From Eubacterium aggregans (GTDB taxonomy: Bacteria; Bacillota; Clostridia; Eubacteriales; Eubacteriaceae): a stretch of 64,000 nt of DNA. The notes below the pieces were generated by a model. It was not told the origin of the DNA, did not search any database, and saw nothing but the letters and a program-made list of their open reading frames with translations. The position numbers were made by a program, and so were the translations under genes. Positions 1-9,839 of the stretch are shown here, piece after piece (the first letter of the stretch is position 1; the number at the start of each line of letters is the position of its first letter). Where the stretch lies: contig NZ_FNRK01000013.1 of NCBI RefSeq assembly GCF_900107815.1, positions 1 to 64,000 on the forward strand, given 5' to 3'.

Positions 1-259
1 CATCCTGAAGGATTTCGATTTCTTCTTCACGTTCCCGAAGTCTACGCCTTAGTTGATTGTTTTCATCGGCCAGGGCGACCGTACCACCTTTTTTCTGGAT
101 TAAGGCATCAACTTCGCTTTGATGATGCTTCGCCTTGCTAATCCAGGTATACATTGTATCAAGATTGATGTTGAGGCGTTCAGATGCTGGCCGTGCGCCA
201 ATTTCTTGAGATAGCTTGACAGCCTCTGCTCTGAATTCGGGTGTGTATTTTTTTGCCAT
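1..259 (-). CDS. IS3 family transposase OrfA, N-terminal part (partial)
   Basis: The start codon is at 259-257 and the frame stays open to the window edge, giving about 86 residues. The product begins MAKKYTPEFRAEAVKLSQ and continues through a helix-turn-helix with the TMYTWISKAK pattern. It ends in a charged leucine-zipper-like stretch rich in R and E. This order is the classic IS3/IS150 OrfA layout: a DNA-binding HTH followed by a zipper. The catalytic OrfB would lie beyond the left edge. The IS3-like class is clear; the exact IS group is not. Confidence 0.8.
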   Translation of the reverse strand, partial: MAKKYTPEFRAEAVKLSQEIGARPASERLNINLDTMYTWISKAKHHQSEVDALIQKKGGTVALADENNQLRRRLREREEEIEILQD

Positions 260-338
260 TTGGGTGTACAGTCCTCTCTGTTTTCTTTATTTTATCATTT
301 CCTTGTAGTTTTGACTGTACTTTTATGATAACACTCCA
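1..338 (-). mobile_element. IS3-type insertion sequence, 5' end (runs off window)
   Basis: The segment holds the start of an IS3-like OrfA gene plus its terminal non-coding sequence. An inverted repeat GTACAGTC (266-273) / GACTGTAC (313-320) lies in the terminal region. The outer end is placed near 338 because a different transposase reading frame becomes recognisable right after it. The exact end and any target duplication cannot be fixed without the other end of the element. Confidence 0.5.
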
Positions 339-440
339 GTATTTCTTGCAGCCAAAATCATTAAAACCGCAAGAACTGTAATTATGAATTTGTCAGAAAA
401 CTATCCGTACAAGGAAGTGTATGAAAAATGTCTGGTATAA
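339..440 (+). pseudogene. Transposase C-terminal remnant
   Basis: A 33-codon open stretch ends at TAA 438-440 and reads LAAKIIKTARTVIMNLSE followed by NYPYKEVYEKCLV. This resembles the extreme C-terminus of DDE transposases of the IS1380/IS4 type. It has no start of its own and begins exactly where the IS3-type end stops, so it is probably what remains of an older IS interrupted by the newer one. The family assignment is from memory of the motif and is tentative. Confidence 0.45.
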
Positions 441-698
441 TAAAGATATCATCTTGAAAATCGAGTGTTGCTCTGTGGATAACTTGCAGGGTTTAATAAG
501 TATCTTTACTCCAAAGTTGCAATCAATAATTTATTGAAAAAGATTGAAAGGTGGTGGTAAATAATGTTACAATGTGGGAGTATCAGTTTAAATTCTTCGT
601 GAAATAGTGTTCTTTTAAGCTAATAAAAAATGCACGTGGAATTTAGGGAATAGAGATTTTCTATAAAAATGATAATTTTGAGAAGGGAGATTATAAAA

Positions 699-3600
699 AT
701 GAAAGGAAAAATACGTTCATTTATTAGTTGGGTAATGACGGTACTGATGATTTTCAGCAGCATGCCTGCAAGCATTGTCTCTGCTGAAAATACGGGAACA
801 GATAAAACATCTGTGCTAACGAGTGTCAAGGCCGTTGTCAGCCAGAATGGGACGGAAATTGCCGATAATGGTTCAATATCCGGCAAAGACAATGTTTCAG
901 TAGTGGTATCATTTAAAATACCTACAGGAAACGACGAAGCTTCCCCGAATATCCAGGTGAAAAATGGGGATACTGCCTCTTTTGGGGTGGCTAAGGGATT
1001 TAATCTTGCAGGAGAAAAGAGTACGAACCTGCTTACAAAAGAAGGAAAAACAGTTGGAAATATTCGGCTTACTAAAAATGATAAATCGGGTGAAATTACC
1101 GCAAGTGTAATATTTAACTGGGACGATAAGGCATTTGATCCTTCAAGCAAGGACATAGCTGCCGAGTTTCATCTGAATCTGGCATATAATACGGATGGTG
1201 AAAATGGGACCTCCGGGGATCACAATGTATCAATTCTTAATAAGAATTACATTGTAAGTATGTCTGCACAAGAACCTGACGAAAGCAAAGCACAGAATTC
1301 TGAGTCTACAGTAGATACGGATGAAAAACAGACAATAAAACGCAGTGTGCTTGCAGCGGGAAAAGATGTAACAAATCTGCTGGCATCTCTGTTAACATCT
1401 GTAAAGCAGGATGGAAAAGAAATAGAAGATGATGGGGTAATCCTGGATGACCAGCCAATAGAGCTTTCTGCTTCCTTTGATGTTCCTGTTCTGGGAGATG
1501 GAGGAGATGACGGAACCTATATTGAAAAAGGGGATTACGCTTTAATACCTTTAAGTAATTCGATTAAGGCTCCTGATTCATCAGAAGCGATTGCTCTGAA
1601 GACAGCGGGTGGGGTTATTGTTGGACATGTAACCTTTATAGATGTTGATGGAGTGGTGACAGCAAGAATTGACTTCGACGGAAACGATGAGGTATTTAAC
1701 GGCGAGAAAGCGGAGGTAAACGCTTCCTTTAAAGCCACCTTTGATTTGAAAGAAGAGGGAGGGTCCTCTGGTTCGGGAGACAAGATTATTGAAATTTTCG
1801 ACCGTGAATTCAATCTTGAAAAGCCAGTAGTTGAAACAGAATATTTCATGAGTAAATCCGGTGAAGTAAACCTTGCTGATCAAACTGTGGAATGGACAGT
1901 AAAGGTTTCCGGGAAACAAGGAGAAAATTTTGTAGATCTTGCAGGATATGAGCTGAAAGATAACTTAAAGGATGTCGGCGGATATGTACCAGGTTCATTT
2001 ATTATCAATGATACAGGGGTTGATGATCCTGATGTAACAGATAATAATTTAAGCTATACGTTTCCAGAGAATTCAAAAGGCGAGCAGATTGTTAAATTCA
2101 AGACAACCATATCGGATGAGAAATATTATGCAAGTGGTTCACAATGGATTGGAAACAAAGCTGAGCTGTATAATGAAGATAACTTTGTTACTGAGGGCAA
2201 TGGATCCATTTCATTCACACCAAAATGGATTGAGAAAAAAGGAAAGAGTGATCAGGACGGCAGCAGTGGAGTCTATAATCCAAAGGATCGCACGATTACA
2301 TGGACAATCACGGCTAACGATATGGAAGCTACATTAAAAAATCCAGTGCTGACGGATGTGCTGCCAGATGGGTTGACACTGAAACAGGCAACAGTACAGT
2401 ATTGGAATGGGAGTGCCTGGGGTGAGGCGACAGACATTCAACCAGACGAGAATGGTGTGTATGAAATCGGAAACACAACATCTGGAAGCGACCGGGTTCT
2501 GAATACAAAGGTCCTGCTGACGATTGTAACGAAAGTTCCAGATGAAGATTACACAGCAGGTGTGACAAACTATAAAAATAAAGCTTCTATTGCATGGGAC
2601 AATCATGGAGAAATAGGTACTGGTAATGTCAATGTAGGAATTGGATACAATGCAATCAGCAAGAGCGGTCAAATTTCGGACAAAGATAATCAGACCATTC
2701 AATGGACAGTTAATGTTGATCCAAAAGGCCAGACCATACCGGATACTACTGTCTATGATTTATTGCTATATGGAAAGGAAGGCAGTTCTAAAGTAACGGA
2801 TCTGTCTGCTGAGAACATTAGTGCTGATGTCATCAAAGGTTTGACGCCTCAATTCAATCAGAAGTATAAAGATAGTTCTTTCTCAGGAGAAGGGCTTAAT
2901 TTAGAAGTACTTCCTGTTATAAAAGACGGAGAACGTGTGGGTGACCTGTTAGTCATTACCGGGTTTACCAGCGAGAAAGCTGCTTTTAATTTTGAATCTA
3001 TTGTTACAAATCCGGATATTTTTGTATCAAATACATGGAAAGATGTTAAGAATACAGCTTCCCTTTATAGTAAAGATACGAAATTAAACAAAGCTGATGC
3101 AAAAGTTTCCTATCCAAGTTTTATGCTGAAAAAGGAAATGATTAAACGTGGTTATACAGATAATCCGGCTTCTGGAGTAAATGATGTTCTGGATGACGGG
3201 AATAATGATGGTTTTGATTATCAGGATAAATCAGCGATATTCCGTATCAGTATAAATGCCGATGGTTTAAATCTGACAAATGCAAATGGGAATCCGCTGG
3301 GAGCTGTAACGCTTACGGATACATTGCCGGATGGCTGGGAACTGTCAGAAATCACTTCTGGAAATGATTACTTAATATTTGAAGGCACTGCGAAAAATGA
3401 CTGGGAAAGCAGTGTAATTGCTAAAGATACAACACCTGTTACGGTTGATGGTCTGACCCATACAAAGACAGCGAACAGTATTTCTTTAACATTTGAAACA
3501 TTGGATAAGCCTTATGTTGTTCTTATTAAGGCGAAACCAAATGCTGAAACTCTGGAAAAATATTTTGGAAAAAATAGTAATAATACGGTAACAAATACCG

Positions 3601-5942
3601 TAAAAATGACCTCGGAGAATTGGAATACGGGAATTGAATCTAAGCGTAATGTTACAGTTAAAAGTTCATTATTATCTAAAGAAGCTGCATTAGTCGAAGC
3701 AGGTATTGTGAACTGGACTGTAGACTATAAACCTTATGAACTTGATAATATATTCAGTAAAATCGAGGACACATTACCAATGGGGCTTGATCTGCGTACA
3801 GATGCGAATGGAAATCTGCTTCTGGATGGAAACATAAAGATTACGGAATTGAAGCTGAATGCAGATAGCAGCTATACAGAAGGAGATGTAGTTACACCTG
3901 TTATTGGAAAGGATGTTTCTTACGATAATGAAACAAGAGTACTGACATTCAACATTCCAGAAAACACTAAAGCTTATCGTTTCAGCTATTTGACCGATGT
4001 GACAGGTGAGCCAGGAATAGTAACCAATCATGTAAAACTTTATGGTGGTGATGAAGAAGGCGAAAACACCAATAGTTCATATCAAATCAGTAACCAGGAT
4101 GGCAATGCTACTATGAGAAAGAGTGGCTGGGTTGATATTTTCAAGATTGATGGAACTACGAAAGCTCCTCTTGCAGGTGTTGAATTCACAATCTTCGCGA
4201 CAGATGGCTCAACTGTGGTCAGAAAAGGAACCACGGGTACGGAAGGGAAACTGATACTCAGAGGTCTGCCTGCCGGAAGTTTTATAATTAGAGAAACATA
4301 TGCTCCGGAAGGATATAACCTTGATAAGAGCGATCACACCCTTTTCGTTGAGAAGACGGACGATACAACGGTTGTATCTGTTGATGGAAAAACAGGAGAT
4401 GATGCCAATTTTATTTCACTTGAGAATTATAAAGAAGGTGAATATGCACCGACATCTGTAGTACTGCAAGCACATAAAATTCTGGAAGGAAAAAATCTGG
4501 AAGAGGGCTTGTTCACTTTCGAATTAAAAAATGAAGATGGAGAAACAATCCAGACAAAGAAAAATGATCTTGAAGGTAATGTTGTATTCGACGAAATAGA
4601 ATACAATCAGCCGGGAGAGTATCATTATACGATTCAAGAAGTTTCAGGGGACGAAGCCGGTATTATATATGATAAAAATATAATCCGTGTAGCGGTTCAT
4701 GTTGAAGACAAAGAGGGATACGGAAGACTCACTGCTACTCCGGAATATGTTGGAGGCAGCCAGACTTTTACAAATACCTATCAGGCAGCACCGGGAAGTG
4801 TTTTGTTGGAAGCACAGAAGGTGTTGGAAGGAAAAGAGCTGAAAGCCGGAGACTTTAGCTTCAATCTGAAAGATGAGAGCGGAAATGTTCTCCAGACAAA
4901 GACTAATGACGCTCAGGGAAAAGTTTACTTTGATTCGATTGAGTATACAGAAGCGGGACTTTATCAGTATACGATCGAAGAGGTGAAAGGAAATCTTGCG
5001 GGAGTCACCTATGACAGCCATGTAATTGACGTTACGGTAACTGTAGAAGACAAAGATGCGCAGTTAGTGGCAGAGCCAGTATATGAAGGAAGCCAGACCT
5101 TTACAAATACTTATCAGGCAGCACCTGGAAGTATTGTATTAGAGACACAGAAAATACTGGAGGGAAAAGACCTGAAGGCCGGAGACTTTAGCTTCGATTT
5201 GAAAGATGAGAGTGGAAATATTCTCCAGACAAAGGCCAACGATGCTCAGGGCAAAGTTTATTTTGATCCAATTGAGTACAACGAAACAGGAATTCATAAG
5301 TATACAATCGAAGAGGTGAAAGGAAATCTTGCAGGAGTCACCTATGACAGCCACGTAATCAATGTCACAGTAACTGTAGAAGACAAAGAGGCACAACTTG
5401 TAGCAGAGCCGGTATATGAAGGAGCCCAGACCTTTACGAATAGTTATAAACCAGCAGCCGGAAGTGTGGTTTTAGAAGCGCAGAAAGTGCTGAAAGGCAA
5501 GGAACTGAAAGCTGGAGATTTTAAATTTGAGCTGAAAGACGAGGAAGGAAATGTTCTTCAGACGCAGTCAAATGATGCTCAGGGCAAGGTTTACTTTGAC
5601 CCGGTTGATTATACAAAAGCTGGAATCTATAAATATACGATCGAAGAAGTGAAAGGAAATCTTGCGGGAGTCACCTATGACAGCCATGTAATTAATGTAA
5701 AAGTAACTGTGGAAGATAATGACGGGCAGCTTGTGGCATCAACAGAATACGAAGGAGGCCAGACCTTTACAAACATTTATAAACCAGAATCACCGAAACC
5801 CGGAACTTCTGGAAAAACAGATAAACCATCAACTTCACCAAAGACAGGAGATACAAGCACACCGCTTATGTATGGGGTAATCCTCTTGGGCAGTGCAGTT
5901 GCTATAGTAGAGGCACTCAGAATTAAGAGGAAAAGAAGATAA
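699..5942 (+). CDS. Large sortase-anchored adhesin with pilin-type isopeptide domains
   Basis: A secreted cell-wall protein of 1747 residues, probably an adhesin. The ATG at 699 is preferred over the in-frame ATG at 669 because GAAGGGAG lies just upstream and the product then begins with a normal signal peptide (MKGKIRSFISW..., cleavage near SAEN). The middle holds several collagen-binding/DUF11-like isopeptide domains with TVEWTVKVSG and ITWTITAND motifs. A SpaA/Cna_B domain follows (around residues 1145-1240, VDIFKIDGTTKAPLAGVEF). Next come four tandem Spy0128/FctA-type domains, then the sorting signal SPKTGD, a hydrophobic helix and a KRKRR tail. The sorting motif is a degenerate LPXTG. 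No sortase gene is in the window. Base composition is more AT-rich than the DNA after 6460, which suggests horizontal origin. Confidence 0.88.
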   Translation: MKGKIRSFISWVMTVLMIFSSMPASIVSAENTGTDKTSVLTSVKAVVSQNGTEIADNGSISGKDNVSVVVSFKIPTGNDEASPNIQVKNGDTASFGVAKGFNLAGEKSTNLLTKEGKTVGNIRLTKNDKSGEITASVIFNWDDKAFDPSSKDIAAEFHLNLAYNTDGENGTSGDHNVSILNKNYIVSMSAQEPDESKAQNSESTVDTDEKQTIKRSVLAAGKDVTNLLASLLTSVKQDGKEIEDDGVILDDQPIELSASFDVPVLGDGGDDGTYIEKGDYALIPLSNSIKAPDSSEAIALKTAGGVIVGHVTFIDVDGVVTARIDFDGNDEVFNGEKAEVNASFKATFDLKEEGGSSGSGDKIIEIFDREFNLEKPVVETEYFMSKSGEVNLADQTVEWTVKVSGKQGENFVDLAGYELKDNLKDVGGYVPGSFIINDTGVDDPDVTDNNLSYTFPENSKGEQIVKFKTTISDEKYYASGSQWIGNKAELYNEDNFVTEGNGSISFTPKWIEKKGKSDQDGSSGVYNPKDRTITWTITANDMEATLKNPVLTDVLPDGLTLKQATVQYWNGSAWGEATDIQPDENGVYEIGNTTSGSDRVLNTKVLLTIVTKVPDEDYTAGVTNYKNKASIAWDNHGEIGTGNVNVGIGYNAISKSGQISDKDNQTIQWTVNVDPKGQTIPDTTVYDLLLYGKEGSSKVTDLSAENISADVIKGLTPQFNQKYKDSSFSGEGLNLEVLPVIKDGERVGDLLVITGFTSEKAAFNFESIVTNPDIFVSNTWKDVKNTASLYSKDTKLNKADAKVSYPSFMLKKEMIKRGYTDNPASGVNDVLDDGNNDGFDYQDKSAIFRISINADGLNLTNANGNPLGAVTLTDTLPDGWELSEITSGNDYLIFEGTAKNDWESSVIAKDTTPVTVDGLTHTKTANSISLTFETLDKPYVVLIKAKPNAETLEKYFGKNSNNTVTNTVKMTSENWNTGIESKRNVTVKSSLLSKEAALVEAGIVNWTVDYKPYELDNIFSKIEDTLPMGLDLRTDANGNLLLDGNIKITELKLNADSSYTEGDVVTPVIGKDVSYDNETRVLTFNIPENTKAYRFSYLTDVTGEPGIVTNHVKLYGGDEEGENTNSSYQISNQDGNATMRKSGWVDIFKIDGTTKAPLAGVEFTIFATDGSTVVRKGTTGTEGKLILRGLPAGSFIIRETYAPEGYNLDKSDHTLFVEKTDDTTVVSVDGKTGDDANFISLENYKEGEYAPTSVVLQAHKILEGKNLEEGLFTFELKNEDGETIQTKKNDLEGNVVFDEIEYNQPGEYHYTIQEVSGDEAGIIYDKNIIRVAVHVEDKEGYGRLTATPEYVGGSQTFTNTYQAAPGSVLLEAQKVLEGKELKAGDFSFNLKDESGNVLQTKTNDAQGKVYFDSIEYTEAGLYQYTIEEVKGNLAGVTYDSHVIDVTVTVEDKDAQLVAEPVYEGSQTFTNTYQAAPGSIVLETQKILEGKDLKAGDFSFDLKDESGNILQTKANDAQGKVYFDPIEYNETGIHKYTIEEVKGNLAGVTYDSHVINVTVTVEDKEAQLVAEPVYEGAQTFTNSYKPAAGSVVLEAQKVLKGKELKAGDFKFELKDEEGNVLQTQSNDAQGKVYFDPVDYTKAGIYKYTIEEVKGNLAGVTYDSHVINVKVTVEDNDGQLVASTEYEGGQTFTNIYKPESPKPGTSGKTDKPSTSPKTGDTSTPLMYGVILLGSAVAIVEALRIKRKRR
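4446..5788 (+). repeat. Four tandem pilin isopeptide-linkage domain repeats
   Basis: Four copies of an about 111-codon (333 bp) unit lie inside the adhesin gene, starting near 4446, 4793, 5126 and 5459. Each contains a LEGKxLKAGDF-like start, a QGKVYFD-like middle and ends with QTFTN. Copies 2-4 are almost identical over GNLAGVTYDSHVI, while copy 1 is more diverged. The first Lys and the late Asn positions fit the Lys-Asn isopeptide chemistry known in Spy0128-type domains. Repeat number could vary by recombination. Confidence 0.85.
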
Positions 5943-5967
5943 TAGATATATTGGTAGATAAGTGAAG

Positions 5968-6025
5968 AAAAGCCCCCTTGGACAATTCCCAATCAGTATC
6001 GGGAAAGTTGCAAGGGGGCTTTTGT
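5968..6025 (+). terminator. Intrinsic terminator after the adhesin gene
   Basis: Inverted repeat AAAAGCCCCCTTG (5968-5980) / CAAGGGGGCTTTT (6011-6023) with a 30-nt loop, followed by a short T run. It lies 26 bp after the adhesin stop codon. Confidence 0.7.
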
Positions 6026-6026
6026 T

Positions 6027-6458
6027 CAGGGAAAAACAGAATACCTGGAGGAACGGGTCAACTCATCCAGATACGTGTCCCACAAATCAGCACTGAAGTT
6101 TAACAATTTCATATTATCTCCTATGAGTGCCTTTTTAAGCAGCTTACCGATGACAGGTGTTTTGAAGAAATGCAGCTTTTCAGTAAGTACTTATGTGAAA
6201 GAAAAATATGGATTGAATACAGCTATGGTATCCGGTTCAGTTGAGGGACGCACAACTTGTCCAAAATTAAAAAATGACCTGAATACGGTATTGACTTGCT
6301 TTTCGCCAATCTCAAAGGACAAAAAATTGTTAATGCCGAATGATAATACAGAAATTGATTTCCTTATTGCTACCGATTGTATTTCAGAAGGTCAGAACTT
6401 GCAGGATTGCGACTATCTGATAAATTATGATATACATTGGAATCCGGTACAATTATAA
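6027..6458 (+). pseudogene. SNF2/SF2 helicase C-terminal fragment, truncated at both ends
   Basis: The frame is open from about 6027 (a GTG at 6075 is the only formal start) to TAA at 6456-6458. The product carries helicase motifs V-VI style sequence: EIDFLIATDCISEGQNLQD followed by DYLINYDIHWNPV. In intact relatives this runs on into an IxxxGRxxRxG motif VI, which is missing because the frame ends immediately after WNPVQL. There is no ATPase domain upstream. This is a decayed piece of a helicase, possibly from a plasmid, phage or restriction-type system, joined to unrelated DNA at its 3' side. Confidence 0.7.
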
Positions 6459-6464
6459 TGTCTG
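6450..6464. other. Breakpoint between AT-rich island and GC-rich surface operon
   Basis: Helicase-like coding sequence stops making sense after ~6452 and a different gene becomes readable in another frame from ~6454 (YNYNVWVPEHTA). Base composition rises sharply here. Both flanking genes are truncated at this point, so it is a recombination or deletion joint. An assembly mis-join cannot be excluded from one sequence. Confidence 0.6.
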
Positions 6465-9057
6465 GGTCCCAGAGCACACCGCCACCCAGGAGGAGGTGGA
6501 TGAGTACACCACCCTGGGCCTTGCAAATCCCCCGGCTGTGGGGGATCTGGTCCCAGGGAAATTCAGTGAGATGGCGGTGTCCGTCCAGCTCAATCCCGTG
6601 GAGTCCACGGTACCTGTGGATACCTATAACTGCACGGTTGAGGCCTACAATCTAACGGTAGCCGATGGTGAGAAAATCGACACCGTGGACATCGGCGGGA
6701 CAATCTATCCCGGTATCGTCACTGGGGATCCCAGCACTTACGCTTCGGATATCGCTAAGACCGGGGCAGATACTACGGATGAAAATACCCGGGTGGCTAA
6801 GTCCAGTGCCGCCATCGGCATGAATGAGGGGAGCAGTACAGGGCTTTCCATGTCCGATACTACCGCAACCACCACCTCGGACGGCTACAGTGTCTCCATA
6901 AAAGCCTCTCTGTCAGAGACCATTAAAGCAGGGCTGAATCTAGTCATTGTCAACCTGGGAGCAGAAACCAAGCTCTCCCAGAGCTTAAGCGGGGGCTGGT
7001 CCCAGACTTGGACCACCACCAACTCCACGGGTACCACGGTGAGCGGAACCTTCCCCTCCCTGCCGAAATCGGCCCAAACGGGGACAGATACCAGCGGGAA
7101 TCCCACCTCGGACTACGCCTTTAACACCACTTTAGCTCAGTGGCGGGCCGATTTAAACAATGGGGAAGCCATCAAAATGGATGACGGCAGTACCATTACT
7201 GGGCGGACTCAGGTGGTCGGCTACCTGGTAGATGGTATCGACGGGGCCCCAAGCGCCCTTCCTGAAAACCTCCATGTAGCCGCCACCACCGAGGACAGCG
7301 CCCTTCTGGCTTGGACAGTACCTTCAGCAAATGGTCGGAAGCCCGGCTCCTACAAGGTGTACTATGCCAAGGGCAGCGACGCCAACTACCAGCCCGTTAA
7401 ACGCGGCGGCAGCGACCTTATCGTCAACGGGAATGCCGCTGGCTGCCTGGTCACTGGACTGAGCAGCAACTCGGATTATTATTTCAGACTGGAGGCTTAC
7501 AGTGCGGTGAATGCCCAGGGAACAAAGAGCATTAAGGGCCCCTACGCCCAGGGGCGCACCAAGGGCAGCACGGACAGTTTTATGCCCATCATTGACACGC
7601 CACCCACAGATAAATATGCTAACATTGGGGATGCCGCAAATTTTGAAATAGTAGCCCATGCCCAAAAAGAAGGAGATACCTTAAGCTACCAGTGGCAGCA
7701 GCTTATCCAGGGCAATTACACGGCTACCTGGACTGATCTTCCCGGCCAAACCGCCGCCACGTTTAATGCGGCTTATTATGATGAGAATGGACAGATTACA
7801 ACTGCCAATACCAATGATTTAGAGGGCACCATCTACCGTTGTGTCGTTACGGAAACCTCAGCTGCAGGGAATCAAAATGCCCGGGCTATTAGCCGCAGTG
7901 CCACTCTCCATATCGGAGGGGGAAGCGATGCCAGCCTGGCTCTGAATGTACCCATGGAGCAGGATGCCGTGGTCGATGCTGCTGACGATGGCTTAGCGGT
8001 CACCGCCATTTCCGGGAAGGCACTGGGCCTCACCGGAAGCCTGACCAAAGCCACCGTGGCAGAAAGTGCCCCAGAGGGAAACGGGGACATGTCCCTGACC
8101 AGTACCGCTGGATCGGAGGTAAAAATCCACCTCATCGATGAGGGTACGGATACCCAGAGCGCCCAAAAATCCGCCACCATCGATGCCCAGGGCGGCTACA
8201 CTGCTGAGCTCGATGCACTTGCTGCCGGCAGCTATACCCTGGTGGCCACCTATCTTACCGATGGGGACACCAAAACCACCTGGTCCCAGGCCATCAGCTT
8301 GACCGTGCTGGATGCCAACACCCCCCACAGCATCACCTATAAATTAAACGGGGGAACCAATGCCTATAACAATCCAGCCACCTTTACCTTAGATACGGGT
8401 ATCATTACCTTAGCGGATGCAGAAAAAACCGGAGCCACCTTCACGGGATGGTATCGGGATGCCCAGCTTACCCAGAAGGTCGAGGAAATCGACACGGCTA
8501 AAGAAGCCGGGGATATTACGCTGTATGCCGGATGGGAGAACATCATCTATACCATCCGCTACGAATTAGACGGCGGGATCAACGCAGTGGATAATCCCGA
8601 AAGCTACACCATCGACGACCACATCACCCTGGGGGCAGCCACCCGAGAGGGCTACACCTTCGAGGGCTGGTACACTGACTCGGAATTAAGTCAGGTTACC
8701 ACGGGAATCCCCACGGGGACCACCGGGGATCAGGTGTTTTACGCCAAGTGGAAAGAAGTGGTCCCTCCGCCGGTAGCGCCGGATGAGTCTGGCCGCTTCC
8801 CGATTTCAAACGACGCGGACCTGGTGGCGGTAGCCCAGGCCATGGCCACGGATCCCGACACTTACACCGGGGCCAACTATTATCTCACCGGCAATATCGA
8901 TGGCGGGGGCGGCACTTGGACCTTGGCCATGGGAAACGAAGCCCATCCCTTTACGGGGACCTTTGACGGTCAGGACCACTATATCCTGGGCCTGTCATGG
9001 GCAGCAGCACGGAACCGATGGGACTCTTTGGTACCATTGGAGAGACTGGACGGGTGA
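6454..9057 (+). pseudogene. Surface protein with Fn3, Ig-like and InlB-type repeats, 5'-truncated part
   Basis: A long surface protein that has lost its N-terminus: no signal peptide or ribosome site exists, and the nearest formal start (6427) lies inside the helicase remnant. In order it shows a threonine/serine-rich region with SGTFPSLP, a fibronectin type III domain (about 7250-7560, SGxx-like YKVYYAKG and SDYYFRLEAYSA), an Ig-like stretch with LSYQWQQL, a Gly/Ala-rich region and two Listeria-Bacteroides (InlB B) repeats with FTGWYRD and FEGWYTD. The start of a GLUG region (FTGTFDGQDHYILGLS) follows. The frame then shifts near 8997 and stops at 9057; the same protein continues in the next reading frame. 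Confidence 0.75.
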
Positions 9058-9839
9058 GCAATCTTTCCGTCATCAACTTGGATTATACTAATGGGGAAAC
9101 CGTCATTGCCGGGGGACTGGTAGGTATTAATCGGGGGACCATCACGGACAGCCGGAACAATGCAGTGGTAAGCGGCGATGTTGCTGGGGGCATTGCCGGA
9201 GAAAACACCGGTGTGATTAACAATGTGTATAACATCGGAGCCACGGCGGGTACTGCTGTCGCTGGGGGCATTGCCGGCTCCAACAGCGGCAGCTTGGCCT
9301 ACGGCTACAACGCTGGGGCCATTACCGGCACCGGAAGCCTGGGAGCCATCGCTGGGACCAGCACCGACACGGGAATTGGCAAATTCTATTATAGTCATGC
9401 CCTGGAAAGGGCCTGTGGGAATTTGACCAATGACCAAACAGGGGCCACAGCCATGGCAGAAAACGCCATGCGCACGGCAACCTTTCAGGAAATTCTCAAT
9501 ACAGATATCAGCGGACAGGATTACCGGGGGTGGGTCCAAAAGGATTCAGAAAACAGAGGCTTTCCCCGGATTGAAAAATCGGTGATTCTGGAAAGCGTCC
9601 TGGTTCAGCAGGCCATTAAGCCGGTAGATCCAATTGTGCCCGGGGGCGATTATCCCCAGGATGGCAGTATGGACGGAAGTCCATTAAGCCAGGGAGTCAC
9701 CCCAATGGGAAGCACCAATACCGCCACCGGCATCAACCCATCCACCCCTTGGGGACTTATCGCCAGTCTTTCGGCCCTGGGCATTATCATCGGGACACTG
9801 GCCTTTAAAAGGAGAAAACATGGACAATCCAAAAAATAA
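8997..9839 (+). pseudogene. Surface protein, 3' part after frameshift (GLUG motifs and membrane anchor)
   Basis: This continues the preceding surface protein in another frame: ...YILGLS joins MGSSTEPMGLFGTIGETG to give a normal GLUG-type motif. One lost base near 8997 would explain the break, and no slippery heptamer is visible. Several Gly-rich GLUG units follow (VIAGGLVGINRGTI, DVAGGIAGENTG, AVAGGIAGSNSG). A linker leads to a C-terminal hydrophobic helix (GLIASLSALGIIIGTLAF) with an RRKHGQSKK tail. No LPXTG motif precedes the helix, so it is probably a plain membrane anchor. The last 20 bases overlap the next gene, indicating one operon. Confidence 0.72.

Noticed and set aside
620-1156. 178-codon minus-strand frame inside the adhesin gene
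   Set aside because: Antisense to a well-supported domain-bearing gene; the product is low-complexity and without family features.
8985-9005. Programmed -1 frameshift in the surface gene
   Set aside because: No slippery heptamer and no strong downstream structure is evident, and the gene is already truncated at its 5' end.
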